64,000 nt of DNA from Bog-752 sp963799395. GTDB lineage: Bacteria > Actinomycetota > Thermoleophilia > UBA2241. This document shows, piece by piece, positions 1 through 9,435 of the stretch. The stretch spans positions 1-64,000 of the forward strand of contig CAWCWZ010000050.1 of assembly GCA_963799395.1 (NCBI GenBank), in the 5' to 3' direction. Made by a program: the position numbers and the translations under genes. A model generated the notes under the pieces. The model saw only the letters and a list, made by a program, of their open reading frames with translations. It was not told the origin of the DNA and did no database searches. Numbering within the stretch: position 1 is the stretch's first letter; every line of letters begins with the position of its first letter.

Positions 1-89
1 CGCATACCACGTCAGAGAGGAAGGCTAAGCGCCCCTTAAAAAATAAATAAGTGTAGCAACTAACATTAGACTGGCTTAAATTAGAAAAC

Positions 90-1238
90 GTGATTGTGCA
101 TAAGGCATATCGGCTGGAGTTGGATCCAAACAACGTTCAGCGAAGTAGTCTGAACCGGGCGGCTGGCGCCCGGCGATTTGCCTTCAACTGGGCGTTGGAG
201 CGCGTCAGCAAACGAGAACTAAAGCCCAACCAATTTGTCCTTATCAATGCCTGGAACCAGTGGAAGCACGAAGGCGCTCCCTGGTGGAACGAGAACTCCA
301 AATTCTGTTACGAAGAGGCGTTTGAGGACGTGACGATGGCCTTCAAGAACTTCTTCCGCGATCCGGCAAAGTTCAAGTACCCTAAATTTGCCCGGAAAAA
401 CGTCAACGATCGCTGCCGCTTTCGCAGCGTCCAGGTTGAGGGACGCTACCTCCAACTGCCCAAAATCGGGTGTATCCGGTACAAGAACAAGCCTTTGGAA
501 CTTCCTCCTGGAATCAAGCTGTTGGATGCCACGGTCCGGCGCGTGGCGGATCGCTGGGAAGTCTCCATCGTCACGGAGCAAAATATCCCCGATCCGGAAC
601 CCATCATTGGACCCATCGTGGGAGTTGATTTGGGCCTGACCACCTTTGCTACAGTTGGCTCCCAAAGTGGAGAGGTGGAGCGGTACCAAGCTCCCAAACC
701 ACTCAAGAAAGCCCTTCGAAAGCTCCGGCGCTGCCAACGCCAGTTATCCCGGTCGGTTAAAGGATCGAATCGGCGAAAGAGGCGGATTCTACGAGTAGCC
801 AAATGTCACCGAAGGGTGTTCAACATTCGAAACGATTTCCTTCATAAAACCACCTCCAAGCTGGCGAGAACCAAGTCAGCTTTGGTGGTGGAAGACCTGG
901 GCGTAGCCAACATGATCCGGAACCATAAGCTCAGCCGTTGCATTGCCGACGTGAGCTGGGGTTCTTTCCTGAACATGCTGAATTACAAAACCAGGTGGCA
1001 CGGCAGCGAGCTGCAACGGGTAGACCGTTTCTACCCCTCCAGCCAAATCTGCTCCGGCTGTGGTCATCGCCAGCCCATGCAGTTAAGTCAGCGGACTTAC
1101 GCCTGTCCGCAATGCGGAGCGATCATGGATCGGGATGACAACGCAGCAGTGGGCTTGGCCCGGTGTTACACCGGCAGCCGCCAGCATCAAGAATTCATAC
1201 CCCCGGGACGGGGAAATTTACGGCCGAGGAGAGCCTAG
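90..1238 (+). CDS. tnpB: TnpB (IS200/IS605 OrfB-type) RNA-guided nuclease
   Basis: A 382-residue protein of the TnpB family, the transposon-encoded ancestors of Cas12 nucleases, which cut DNA guided by an RNA derived from the element end. The RuvC residues are all present: D180 in GVDLGL, E268 in VVEDLG and the DRDDN motif at 347-351. A four-cysteine zinc knuckle (C321, C324, C339, C342) sits between the last two. Length is normal for the family. A GTG start at 90 is preferred because it gives the usual N-terminal helix-turn region beginning MIVHKAYRLE. No TnpA transposase lies beside it, so it is either a TnpB-only element or a domesticated copy. Neither end could be mapped exactly. It belongs to the moderate-GC part of the contig. 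Confidence 0.9.
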   Translation: MIVHKAYRLELDPNNVQRSSLNRAAGARRFAFNWALERVSKRELKPNQFVLINAWNQWKHEGAPWWNENSKFCYEEAFEDVTMAFKNFFRDPAKFKYPKFARKNVNDRCRFRSVQVEGRYLQLPKIGCIRYKNKPLELPPGIKLLDATVRRVADRWEVSIVTEQNIPDPEPIIGPIVGVDLGLTTFATVGSQSGEVERYQAPKPLKKALRKLRRCQRQLSRSVKGSNRRKRRILRVAKCHRRVFNIRNDFLHKTTSKLARTKSALVVEDLGVANMIRNHKLSRCIADVSWGSFLNMLNYKTRWHGSELQRVDRFYPSSQICSGCGHRQPMQLSQRTYACPQCGAIMDRDDNAAVGLARCYTGSRQHQEFIPPGRGNLRPRRA

Positions 1239-1300
1239 AGCATCAGGGTGACTCAACGAACCGGCAAGTTAATGCGCTGCAAGTTGCGACGCTTAATCTT
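1239..1300 (+). other. possible right end of the TnpB element / guide-RNA scaffold
   Basis: TnpB guide RNAs usually come from the 3' end of the gene and the element's right end. Just after the stop codon an imperfect inverted repeat can be drawn: TTAATGCG at 1269-1276 against CGCTTAA at 1290-1296. This could be a right-end hairpin. The assignment rests on position and one weak stem only. Confidence 0.3.
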
Positions 1301-1331
1301 TAACAGTCCCTAACCGTTTAAACAATAAAAT

Positions 1332-2002
1332 ATGTCCGCTGAACAAGCCAAGCCGCCGATCGAATTGCTGAGCCGCTATGACGAGTACCTGGCGCTCAAG
1401 CACCCGCTTCAGGTCCTCGAGACGAAGGACCCCTGGCGCGTTGGCTGTGGTTTGGTTCTGGCCGCGCATTGCAGCGATGCGGCGGTCAACAAAGCCGCCC
1501 CAGGATTCTTCAGTCAGTACCGGACTGGAAGTCGGTCACGGGAAAGACGCGAAACGACCTGATCCCATTTCTCCCGGGCATCTCGCACAGCGGCAACAAG
1601 TCTGACTACATCATCAACTGGGCCGATTACCTGGATGCTCACGGAGGCAATATCGAGCCGACCATCGAGACCCTCACCCAAGTTAAGGGATTCGGCCGGA
1701 AAACGGCAGGCATCCTCCTTTTCATCGTCAAAGGCATCGATGAAGCCATCCCCCTGGATACGCACGCGCTCAGGATACTCGACCGCCTGGGGTGGTTCCC
1801 GGCAACCAAAAACCCGGAAGTACGGCAAAAGCAACTACTACCGTGGACGCCCATTGGCCGCCGTTTCGCCACATTTACCATTCTGACGCAGCATGGCCGG
1901 CGCGTCTGCGGGGCCAAGGCCGCCAAGTGCGGGGAATGCCAGTTGAGCGCAAAATGCGCCTTCTTTGCCGCCCAAGCCCGCGCCGGGGCCGCGCCGGCAT
2001 GA
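1332..2002 (+). CDS. nth: endonuclease III-like DNA glycosylase, frameshifted
   Basis: Base-excision-repair glycosylase/AP lyase of the HhH-GPD family that removes oxidised pyrimidines. The helix-hairpin-helix has the catalytic-lysine motif GFGRKTAG, followed by LDTHALRILDRLG with the catalytic aspartate. The C-terminus has an exact C-X6-C-X2-C-X5-C pattern for the 4Fe-4S cluster. The reading frame changes by one base at about 1,518-1,522, where the residues SQY in the first frame continue as PDW in another. The join is so clean that a single missing base explains it. Either the gene is a very recent pseudogene or, more likely, this is a sequencing error. Start at ATG 1332. It lies 93 bases after the TnpB gene on the same strand. 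Confidence 0.82.
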
Positions 2003-2152
2003 TTTGCGCTGTACTTCCTGCTCTGCGAGGGTAAAAAAAACGCGGCCCTGATGGCAAAATTGCCGCGGCAAGCCACGCTGAAAACCCTACAATAATTGGC
2101 ATCGCGGCCATGCTGCGCAATTGAACATAAATGGCGAGCATTAGAATCTAGT

Positions 2153-2560
2153 ATGAACAAAGGTTTTAAGTTCCTGATTGCTCTTGCCTGTAACCTCCTG
2201 TTTGCGGGGTTCTTCGGGTTGGGTTGCGCCATCCTAAACATGGTCTGGCTTGAGTTCGCCATGAAGCACTTTCCGGCCGTAAGCTACACTCCAGACTACC
2301 AGATGACCTTTGGGACTGCTTGCGCCGCCGGTTTCATCATTGTGGCCCTTTTCCGGATGATGCAAAGCAGGTTGGACAGCATGTTTCCTCAAACCATCGA
2401 TATCGGCATCCTTCTGGTTTTGATCAGCGTTTGCATGATCGCTTTCACGCCGGTGCCCAACAGCCACTTCTTCAAGTACCTCGTTGATCGCAGCACCCTG
2501 CAGTCCCAGAGCGCCGCTCCGTCCCCGGACCTGCCTCCAAAATCTCCTGAGACAAAGTAA
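2153..2560 (+). CDS. small membrane protein of unknown function
   Basis: About 135 residues, not recognised as a named family. Three hydrophobic stretches suggest membrane segments: residues about 7-30, 60-75 and 80-100. A Pro/Ser-rich polar tail ends in PPKSPETK. ATG 2153 was chosen over the in-frame ATG at 2096 because it begins MNKGFKF directly before the first hydrophobic segment, as expected for an inner-membrane protein. No strong ribosome-binding site is visible. It precedes the exported-protein run at 2,598-6,740 and may belong to it, but nothing shows its role. Confidence 0.6.
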   Translation: MNKGFKFLIALACNLLFAGFFGLGCAILNMVWLEFAMKHFPAVSYTPDYQMTFGTACAAGFIIVALFRMMQSRLDSMFPQTIDIGILLVLISVCMIAFTPVPNSHFFKYLVDRSTLQSQSAAPSPDLPPKSPETK

Positions 2561-2597
2561 GCCCAGCGTGTTGCAAAACCCCTGGTGAAACCCCACA

Positions 2598-5333
2598 ATG
2601 AGTAGCATGGAAGTATTGCGCCCTAAACCTGCCCGCCAAGCTGGCTATATTCTAGTCGGGGCGCTAGCCCTCGCCGTTCTCATAGCCGTAGCCTCTTCCA
2701 TGGCCATTTTGAGTTCCCAGCAGAAAGTCGACGAGGAGCACAGCAAGGAGGCCAACATCAACGCGCGCCTGGCCATGGACTCTCAGGCGTCCCGCATTTT
2801 GACCCTGGTGGACAGGGTGATGGAAACCAATGGGATTTACCAGGCTGGGAGCGTGATGAGCGTGCCCCTGGGCGATATCACATCCGGCCCCTTCCAGGTC
2901 AACAGCATGCAGGTTTTGACCACGGGCACGCAGCTGGGGCCCGACAGCATCTATTTTCAGCCGCTCAGCTTTCACCCCAACGACCCGTACCTCCAGGATC
3001 TGCGCATGAACCTGGCCCAATTTCAGGTCCAAATATCGGCCACGAGCACCAACACGGCCTATCCGAGTTATGTCGGGACCTACACTTTTCAGGTCAGGAC
3101 TATTCCGATCGGCGATTTCGGGGTATTCAACCCTGGGACCCAAACAGAGGTTATTTCGCTCGGCAACGTGGCCAACCTCACGGACGGCGTGCGCCTCCAG
3201 GCCAATGCATGGGCTTACGCAGGCTTCCAGCAGGGGAGCTACAGCTTGCTGGCAGGCTCTTACGGGCCGCTGGACGTGATCGTAGCGTCACAAGAGGCCT
3301 CCGACCCCAACATTCGCTTGTTCCGGCAGGATGGCTATCCCAACTCCACGGCGACCGGCATTCCCAAGTGGGTCAACGGACCTTCCTCCGGCTTCGGAAG
3401 CATGCTGGGCCGATACGAGAATTTCTCCGGCAGCTATGCGGACATCGATGCGGGCTGCACGGCGTATGGCATGATGTTCCAAAACGGACAAGGGCTGAAT
3501 CTGTCGTCGGCAGACCCGGTTGCTACCTACAGTTCCGTCGCCCAATCCATAACGGGCGGCGCGCTGGCCACCCCATACCAGATCATGCAGGTCACGTCCG
3601 GGAACCCCCTCTACAACCTGGAAAATCAGGGGTTCATCGCCACCCTTGATCTCGGCATGGTCAACTCGGGGCCTTCCATGACAGGGCCGGTCGATCGCAC
3701 TGTTCTTCTCGGGCCGCCTCCCGCAACCAACGGCATTTCCATCAACACCATCGTCGTCACCAACTGCGGAACCATATCGGGGTCGCTCAATGTCACCTTT
3801 CCTCCGAGCATTGACGTCTTCTTTGCCGACAACGTGAACACCAATCTGGCGCAATTCCGGGTCGAGGGAGACCTCGGCTTTCTGCCCATCATCGGAACCG
3901 ACGTCACCACGATCACCAACGGCACGCAAGCCAACCGGCAGCCCATTCAAACCTATACCGTCTCGATGTCCACGAACGTCATCCGCCCGACCATCCTGGT
4001 GGACCTGACCAACGCTGATTTCATTTACACTCCGCAATACAACGCCCTGGCCAACCAGCTTTACCTCTGGTCCTCGAATGTGCAGGCCCAGCTGCTCTCG
4101 GACCCGAGCGGAGTATGGTACATCCCCAATGCCAACTTGGTGAACTACTTCACCGGCCAGATCATGCAATTTGGGCTCAACCAGTCCAGCGCCCCGCTGA
4201 TCACCTTGCAAACCGGCTGGGCCACCAACTTGATCCAGGGGCTGCACACCAACACCTACAACGAGTACAGCTTTGGCGGCTACTCGCAGGATGGAGGCCT
4301 GTGCGGCACGCCCGCCAACTTCTACGTGCTCAACGGCGACCCCGTCATGCTCGATCCCCTCCTGCCCTCGAACTCGATCGTCATCGTGCCGTTGTCGCCC
4401 CTTCAGCTTTTGGAAACCATCGTCACGGGAGACACCAACAATACATCCGTGAACTACGACAACGCGGACCTGGCTCAATTTCACTCCGACGTGACGGATC
4501 CGGTTCCGGGCAATTACATTGTCTACGGGACGCTTTACGACTGGACGCCCAGCAACGCCACCCCGGCCCAGCTGGCCGCCCAGTTGGAACCCAACGGCAA
4601 CCCGCTCGCCAGCCCCTACTTTGCCATGGCATGGATGACACTGGAACCGGTCCAGGAATACGCTGAGGATTTTACGGAAGACTACGAGCTCGCGCAGCCC
4701 ACCGGCGAGACGGCGGTGCTTTCCACCAACGCGCCCATCTTGACCGACTTTTCCATGACGGACATGCAGCCCACCGTCACGCCATCCATTGACTGGTATG
4801 ATTACTTGGCGCAAAACTGGGCTGCTAACGTCACATCTCCCGCCATACCGCCCCGGCCCACCTTCCGCTTTGATGCATCGGGGAATCTGGTGACGAACCT
4901 CGGCGCCTGGAAACGAACATCCTCTTCCGTCACTCAGGACACCTATGACCTCAGCCAGAATGTTTACCGCTATTACACCGATCTGAGCACCAACGACTGG
5001 GCCATATTCAACCTCCGCCAGGTGGTCTTTCATTATCAGACGCTGGGCTGGACGATGACCAACATCATCGTTGCCAACGGGCCTGCCCCCCAATTCAACG
5101 GACGCGCTGTGACCGAGAACGGATTCAACCAAGTCCTTACCCTCAACCCGACCAACGTCTTGATCAACGGGCAGGTCACCTATACCCACCGCATCCGAAA
5201 CACTTTGGAGCCAGAGAACGTGATGGGCATCGGCTCCTATGCCGTCAGCCACAACCAGGCCACTTATCAAACCAACCAAGCAGAAAGGATATACGATGTT
5301 CGCATTTCGCGTGTGGATACTCATAGCCAGTAG
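2598..5333 (+). CDS. large exported protein with pilin/PilX-like N-terminus
   Basis: A 911-residue protein of unknown function. A short basic N-terminus is followed by one long hydrophobic helix (residues about 16-42, beginning GYILVGALAL) and then a charged stretch. This matches type IV minor-pilin or PilX-type proteins rather than a cleaved Sec signal, although the Glu5 of true pilins is not seen. The rest is rich in Asn, Thr, Ser, Gly and aromatic residues, as in surface proteins, with no catalytic motif found. It is the first of four overlapping genes, so the products are probably co-expressed and may act together at the cell surface. Large pseudopilin-like proteins of this kind occur in Verrucomicrobiota, which is the basis of the tentative host call. 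Confidence 0.65.
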   Translation: MSSMEVLRPKPARQAGYILVGALALAVLIAVASSMAILSSQQKVDEEHSKEANINARLAMDSQASRILTLVDRVMETNGIYQAGSVMSVPLGDITSGPFQVNSMQVLTTGTQLGPDSIYFQPLSFHPNDPYLQDLRMNLAQFQVQISATSTNTAYPSYVGTYTFQVRTIPIGDFGVFNPGTQTEVISLGNVANLTDGVRLQANAWAYAGFQQGSYSLLAGSYGPLDVIVASQEASDPNIRLFRQDGYPNSTATGIPKWVNGPSSGFGSMLGRYENFSGSYADIDAGCTAYGMMFQNGQGLNLSSADPVATYSSVAQSITGGALATPYQIMQVTSGNPLYNLENQGFIATLDLGMVNSGPSMTGPVDRTVLLGPPPATNGISINTIVVTNCGTISGSLNVTFPPSIDVFFADNVNTNLAQFRVEGDLGFLPIIGTDVTTITNGTQANRQPIQTYTVSMSTNVIRPTILVDLTNADFIYTPQYNALANQLYLWSSNVQAQLLSDPSGVWYIPNANLVNYFTGQIMQFGLNQSSAPLITLQTGWATNLIQGLHTNTYNEYSFGGYSQDGGLCGTPANFYVLNGDPVMLDPLLPSNSIVIVPLSPLQLLETIVTGDTNNTSVNYDNADLAQFHSDVTDPVPGNYIVYGTLYDWTPSNATPAQLAAQLEPNGNPLASPYFAMAWMTLEPVQEYAEDFTEDYELAQPTGETAVLSTNAPILTDFSMTDMQPTVTPSIDWYDYLAQNWAANVTSPAIPPRPTFRFDASGNLVTNLGAWKRTSSSVTQDTYDLSQNVYRYYTDLSTNDWAIFNLRQVVFHYQTLGWTMTNIIVANGPAPQFNGRAVTENGFNQVLTLNPTNVLINGQVTYTHRIRNTLEPENVMGIGSYAVSHNQATYQTNQAERIYDVRISRVDTHSQ

Positions 5334-5979
5334 CGCCCTGCTTGGCTTGGCGGCCGCGGCCGGCCCTTTGACGGCCGAGGATGTGCGCCAGGAAAAGCAG
5401 GCCATCTCGCAAGAGAGCTGCTTTGAAAAGGCGCACATTTATCCGTCGCTTCAGGCCACGGGCAGCGCACTGGCCCGATGGGTGTTGCTCAGCGGCACTT
5501 CCACGATTCAAAACAAGCTGTCCGCTGTCGACAGCTCGACCGTCGTTTTTCCTCGGGAAGAGCGGTTCGGAACTCTAGGATCCAAGCTCCAAAGCTTCAG
5601 CGATGGGGTCTCCTGCCGCCGGTTCTACACGCACTTCCCGGAAAACGGCTACCGGAACGTCCTTGATGCGAAAGGAACGCCCAACCCTGAGAGGTACCTG
5701 CCGCAGAGTGACCTGGCCGCCGGCGTGAATGTGCTCGTCCGGTTGAAAACCATCCAAGCGCCCGTTTGCCTCTCGGCCGCGGAACTGGAAGAGTACATCC
5801 ACCTGCGCGTGGAACTCAAAATCAAGCCTGGCAACTACTGGGCCTATCTGCACTTGAACAAATTTAATGATGAGCAACTGGCGTTGCTTCGATATTATGA
5901 CTACCTGGATACAAGCGCTCCGAAACGGCCTGTGGCTGTTTATCGCTGTTCCGAGCTTATTGCGCGCGGAAAGCATTGA
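5296..5979 (+). CDS. exported protein of unknown function
   Basis: About 227 residues beginning with a typical Sec signal peptide: MFAFR, a hydrophobic core, then an Ala-rich cleavage region near AAAAGPLTAE. ATG 5296 is supported by the ribosome-binding site AGAAAGGAT just upstream and by the signal peptide starting there. The gene overlaps the end of the 911-residue protein gene by 38 bases, which points to translational coupling. No known domain was recognised. It probably works with its neighbours at the cell surface or in the periplasm. Confidence 0.65.
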   Translation: MFAFRVWILIASSALLGLAAAAGPLTAEDVRQEKQAISQESCFEKAHIYPSLQATGSALARWVLLSGTSTIQNKLSAVDSSTVVFPREERFGTLGSKLQSFSDGVSCRRFYTHFPENGYRNVLDAKGTPNPERYLPQSDLAAGVNVLVRLKTIQAPVCLSAAELEEYIHLRVELKIKPGNYWAYLHLNKFNDEQLALLRYYDYLDTSAPKRPVAVYRCSELIARGKH

Positions 5980-6592
5980 TCACCTGAACGCCAGGTGGAC
6001 CGGATCAAAATGGGAAGCCAACCGGCTGGTGATGCCCAACCTGGCGAACCAGCGGGCATTCTTTCCCCTGGTCACGCAGGGACCGGGGAGGGTGCAGCTC
6101 GCCCGAGGCGAACCGTGCATCCTGCGGATAGCCCTCCTGTCCACCAACAGCGGACACGAGGAAAAGATCGCCCAGCTTTGGGGCCGGATCCACGGCAAGA
6201 CAGACGTCCCCTTGGCGGCCCTTAGCCAGAAGAACGGCAAGCTGATCTGGCGCTGTCCGATCAGCAGCGATGGCGACAGCCTTTTTGACGCTCCCACGAA
6301 CGTCGAGCTTCCAACCGCGCTGTCTGCGAACGTCTGGCAGGTTTTCGATGTCATCATCAACCCGCAGGCCTACCAGCAGATGTTTGGCTGGAGCAGCCAG
6401 AACCTCTCGCCGATAGACCCGGCCAAATCCACCAAGGGCATTCCCCGGGTGGCCCGCCAGCTCTCGCCGGCGGCCTGGCAAATCAGGCAGATCGATATCC
6501 AGAGTTTGAAGACCGTCTGGATCGGCCGAATCGAGATACTGCCAATCGACGCCGCTCCGCTGGCCATCGCCCCCAACATCACCGCCAAATGA
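5897..6592 (+). CDS. exported protein of unknown function
   Basis: About 231 residues. ATG 5897 gives a good signal peptide (MTTWIQ, a hydrophobic core, then a likely cleavage after LLRAES), whereas the in-frame ATG at 5867 would place ten polar residues ahead of it. It overlaps the previous gene by 83 bases, and its stop overlaps the next start as ATGA. No domain was recognised; the mature part contains Trp-rich segments. Part of the same co-transcribed run of exported proteins. Confidence 0.62.
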   Translation: MTTWIQALRNGLWLFIAVPSLLRAESIDHLNARWTGSKWEANRLVMPNLANQRAFFPLVTQGPGRVQLARGEPCILRIALLSTNSGHEEKIAQLWGRIHGKTDVPLAALSQKNGKLIWRCPISSDGDSLFDAPTNVELPTALSANVWQVFDVIINPQAYQQMFGWSSQNLSPIDPAKSTKGIPRVARQLSPAAWQIRQIDIQSLKTVWIGRIEILPIDAAPLAIAPNITAK

Positions 6593-6740
6593 AGACGCAT
6601 CTTGCCATTCTGATTTTGCTTCTCGCGGACGTCAGCCATGCGGGCACTTCCACCATCCGCCACTTTTTTCTGCCCTTGTGGTTCGAGGGAGAGGCCACCC
6701 AAACATGCCAACTGCGCCTGAAAGGGATCGAAGGCCCTTT
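6589..6740 (+). CDS. exported protein, 3' part missing at contig join
   Basis: Only about the first 50 residues exist. They show a signal peptide (MKTHLAILILLLADVSHAG) and a mature start with TSTIRHFFLPLW. The gene starts in ATGA overlap with its predecessor. After about residue 45 the sequence stops resembling this genome and becomes part of a GC-rich dehydrogenase gene, so the rest has been replaced by the join. Function unknown. Confidence 0.55.
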
Positions 6741-6745
6741 AGCCC
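6735..6745. other. probable chimeric assembly join
   Basis: To the left, codons and base composition match the first 6.7 kb. To the right, the DNA is strongly GC-rich and lies in the middle of a conserved enzyme. In the frame of the dehydrogenase the first possible codon is at 6,743, just after a stop at 6,740-6,742. Both flanking genes are cut inside their coding sequence, which fits an assembly join better than a natural insertion, since no repeat or integrase is present. Confidence 0.75.
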
Positions 6746-8134
6746 GGACGGGGCCCCGCGATGCCACGCCATCGACACCTCTCGCACGGCGCCTGCCTGC
6801 GGGCCGTCCCCTCCCTCCGCGACGACGCGCTCACCGGCGGGATCCGCTACTACGACGCCCAGGTCGACGACGCTCGATTCTCGGTGATGCTCGCCCGCAC
6901 CGCGGCCGCCCACGGCGCGCGCTGCGCCCCCGCCGTCGCCGTCATCGCGTTTCTCAATGAGGGCGCGAGGATCTCGGGAGTCCGGGTGCGAGACCTCGAG
7001 TCGGGCGCCGAGTTCGAGGTGCGCGCCCGAACGGTCGTGAACGCGACCGGGGTGTGGACCACGGAAGTGGAGCGTCTGGCGGGAGTCGAGGCTCCCCTCA
7101 CGGTCCGACCGTCGAAGGGCGTCCACATCGTCGTGCCGAAGGCGCGCATCGACTCCACGTATGCGCTGATCATCCCCACCGAGAAGAGCGTTCTGTTCGT
7201 GCTGCCCTGGGGCGACCAGTGGATCGTCGGTACGACCGACACCCCCTGGAGCTTCGGTCTGGACCACCCCGCGGCCACGCGCGGCGATATCCAGTACCTG
7301 CTCGACCACGTGAACGCCGTGCTCAAGGACCCGCTCGAGTTCAACGACATCACCGCCGTGTACGTCGGTCTTCGCCCTCTGGTCGACGAGGGGGCGAAGG
7401 AGACGGCGAAGATGTCCCGGGAGCACGCGGTGCGGCGCAGCGCGCCGGGTCTCATCAGTGTCGCCGGCGGCAAGTACACGACCTACCGGCTGATGGCCCA
7501 GGACGCCGTCGACGCCGCCGCCCGGGAGCTGCCCTTCGCCGTCGACGCGAGCCGCACCGCCGACACGCCGCTCCTCGGCGCCGTCGGGTTGTCGGGCCTC
7601 GGGTTCCGCCTGAGCAGCCATCCCGGCGCGGCGTTCCTCGCGCCCGAACAACTGCGGCATCTGTCGCAGCGATACGGTACGCTGGCCGCGGACCTTCTGG
7701 ACCTGATGGTCGACGAGCCGCCCCTGGCCGATCCCCTCGTCGGGGCCGAGAAGTACCTGAACGCCGAAGTCCGGTACGCCGCACTGTACGAAGGAGCGCT
7801 CCACATCGACGACGTGCTCACGCGCCGCACCCACATCGCCTTCGAGGCGCCCGACCGCGGCCGCCTCGCGGCCGAGCACGTGGCCCGGCTGATGGCCCCG
7901 GTCCTCGGCTGGGACCCGGCCGCCATCGCCCGCGAAACCAGCCACTACCGGGCGCGGCTCGACGCCGAGCGCGCCGCTCAATCGATGCTCGACGACGCCG
8001 CGTCGGATTCGGCTCGTTCGGTGGTGAGCGACTTGCGACTCTCGGCCGGTCCGGCGGCGGCCCGTACGCGCACTGCCACGGGGCCCGGACCGGCAAACGA
8101 GACCGGGGCGCCGACCGGGAAGGATCGCACATGA
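6743..8134 (+). CDS. glpD: glycerol-3-phosphate dehydrogenase (FAD), N-terminus missing
   Basis: Oxidises sn-glycerol 3-phosphate to dihydroxyacetone phosphate and passes electrons to quinone at the membrane. About 464 residues remain. The FAD-binding first segment with the GxGxxG motif is absent because of the join. Preserved landmarks are YYDAQVDDARF, the NATGVW segment, VGLRPL and GGKYTTYR near the FAD site, and the C-terminal helical domain beginning around the THIAFEAPDRG segment. Its stop overlaps the next gene's start as ATGA, so the two are translationally coupled. The pairing with an aminotransferase is unusual for glpD. Identification is firm; a related FAD dehydrogenase with another substrate cannot be excluded without the N-terminus. 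Confidence 0.85.
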   Translation, partial: PGRGPAMPRHRHLSHGACLRAVPSLRDDALTGGIRYYDAQVDDARFSVMLARTAAAHGARCAPAVAVIAFLNEGARISGVRVRDLESGAEFEVRARTVVNATGVWTTEVERLAGVEAPLTVRPSKGVHIVVPKARIDSTYALIIPTEKSVLFVLPWGDQWIVGTTDTPWSFGLDHPAATRGDIQYLLDHVNAVLKDPLEFNDITAVYVGLRPLVDEGAKETAKMSREHAVRRSAPGLISVAGGKYTTYRLMAQDAVDAAARELPFAVDASRTADTPLLGAVGLSGLGFRLSSHPGAAFLAPEQLRHLSQRYGTLAADLLDLMVDEPPLADPLVGAEKYLNAEVRYAALYEGALHIDDVLTRRTHIAFEAPDRGRLAAEHVARLMAPVLGWDPAAIARETSHYRARLDAERAAQSMLDDAASDSARSVVSDLRLSAGPAAARTRTATGPGPANETGAPTGKDRT

Positions 8135-9366
8135 GTCAGAGCGCGCAAGGACGGGCTCGGGGGGCCGGCATCGGCTCGTTCGCGCCGCCCACCCGCAGAC
8201 TGCTGGGCCCGGGTCCGTCCGACGTGCACCCGCGGGTGCTCGCGGCGATGGCCCGACCGACCATCGGCCACCTCGACCCGGCCTTCGTCGGCATGATGGA
8301 GGAGCTCAAGGAGCTCCTGCGGTACGCCTTCCAGACTGACAACGACGTTACCTTCCCCGTCTCGGGGCCTGGCTCCGTGGGCATGGAAACGTGCTTCGTG
8401 AACCTCGTCTCACCGGGCGACACGGTGATCGTCTGTCGCAACGGGGTGTTCGGCGGCCGCATGATCGAGAACGTGCGGCGCTGCGGCGCGACAGCCGTCG
8501 TCGTGGACGACGACTGGGGCGCGCCGGTGTCGGGCGAGAGGCTCGAGACCGCGTTGCACGAGCATCCCGAGGCGACGCTGGTCGCGTTCGTCCAGGCCGA
8601 GACCTCGACCGGCGCGCTCACCGCACCCGGACCGCTGGTCGCCCTGGCCCACCGGCACGGGTGTCTCGCGATCGTCGACGCGGTCACGGCGCTCGGTGGC
8701 TGCCCGGTCAAGGCCGATGAGTGGGACGTCGATGCGATCTACGCCGGCAGCCAGAAGTGCCTGTCGTGCCCTCCAGGCCTCTCGCCGGTGAGCTTCAGCG
8801 CGCGCGCCGTCCAGAGGGTCCGGGAGCGCACCTCGCCCTGCCAGAGCTGGTTCATGGACCTCGATCTCCAGCTCGGGTACTGGTCGACGGGTTCGAGGAC
8901 CTATCATCACACCGCGCCCGTCAACGCGCTGTACGGGCTGCACGAGGCCCTGCTCATGCTCCGTGAAGAGGGCCTCGAGCACGCCTGGGACAGACATCGA
9001 CGAAATCATGCTGGCGCTGGCCGCCGGCCTCGACGCCATGGGACTCTCGCTCTTCGTCGATGAGAGCCACTGTCTGCCGCAGCTCAACATGGTCGTCATC
9101 CCCGAGGGGATCGCCGACACCCCGCCCGCGCCCAGATGCTCGAGGAGTTCGGCATCGAGATCGGCGGCGGCCTGGGCGCCCTGGCCGGCAAGGTGTGGCG
9201 GGTCGGGCTGATGGGCTACGCCAGTCGCGAGGAGAACGTGCTCGCCTGCCTGCGGGCGCTCGAGTCGGTCCTTTCGACGCAGGGCCATCGCGTCGCGCCG
9301 GGTTCGGCGGAGAAGGCTGCCCGCGGGGCGTACGACCGATCACCGGGGCCAGGGGGCGATCACTGA
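8131..9366 (+). CDS. class V aminotransferase (alanine-glyoxylate / serine-glyoxylate type)
   Basis: PLP enzyme of about 410 residues that transfers an amino group between alanine or serine and glyoxylate. The start region LLGPGPSDVHPRV and the lysine site GSQKCLSCPPG are typical of this family. ATG 8131 follows AAGGATCGC and overlaps the glpD stop. Two compensating frameshifts occur. At about 9,007-9,015 the frame leaves after HRRNHA, and at about 9,120-9,130 it returns, with GIADTPP continuing as ARAQMLEEFG. Because both flanks match the family without a gap, these are most likely sequencing errors. The enzyme would supply glycine or hydroxypyruvate and so could connect with the C1 genes beginning at 10.4 kb. 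Confidence 0.85.
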
Positions 9367-9435
9367 ACCGCGGCAGCGGACCGGTTTCCCGAACGTCCCG
9401 GCGATGAGCGGTCGCACCTCGCGACGCCGCGCCGG

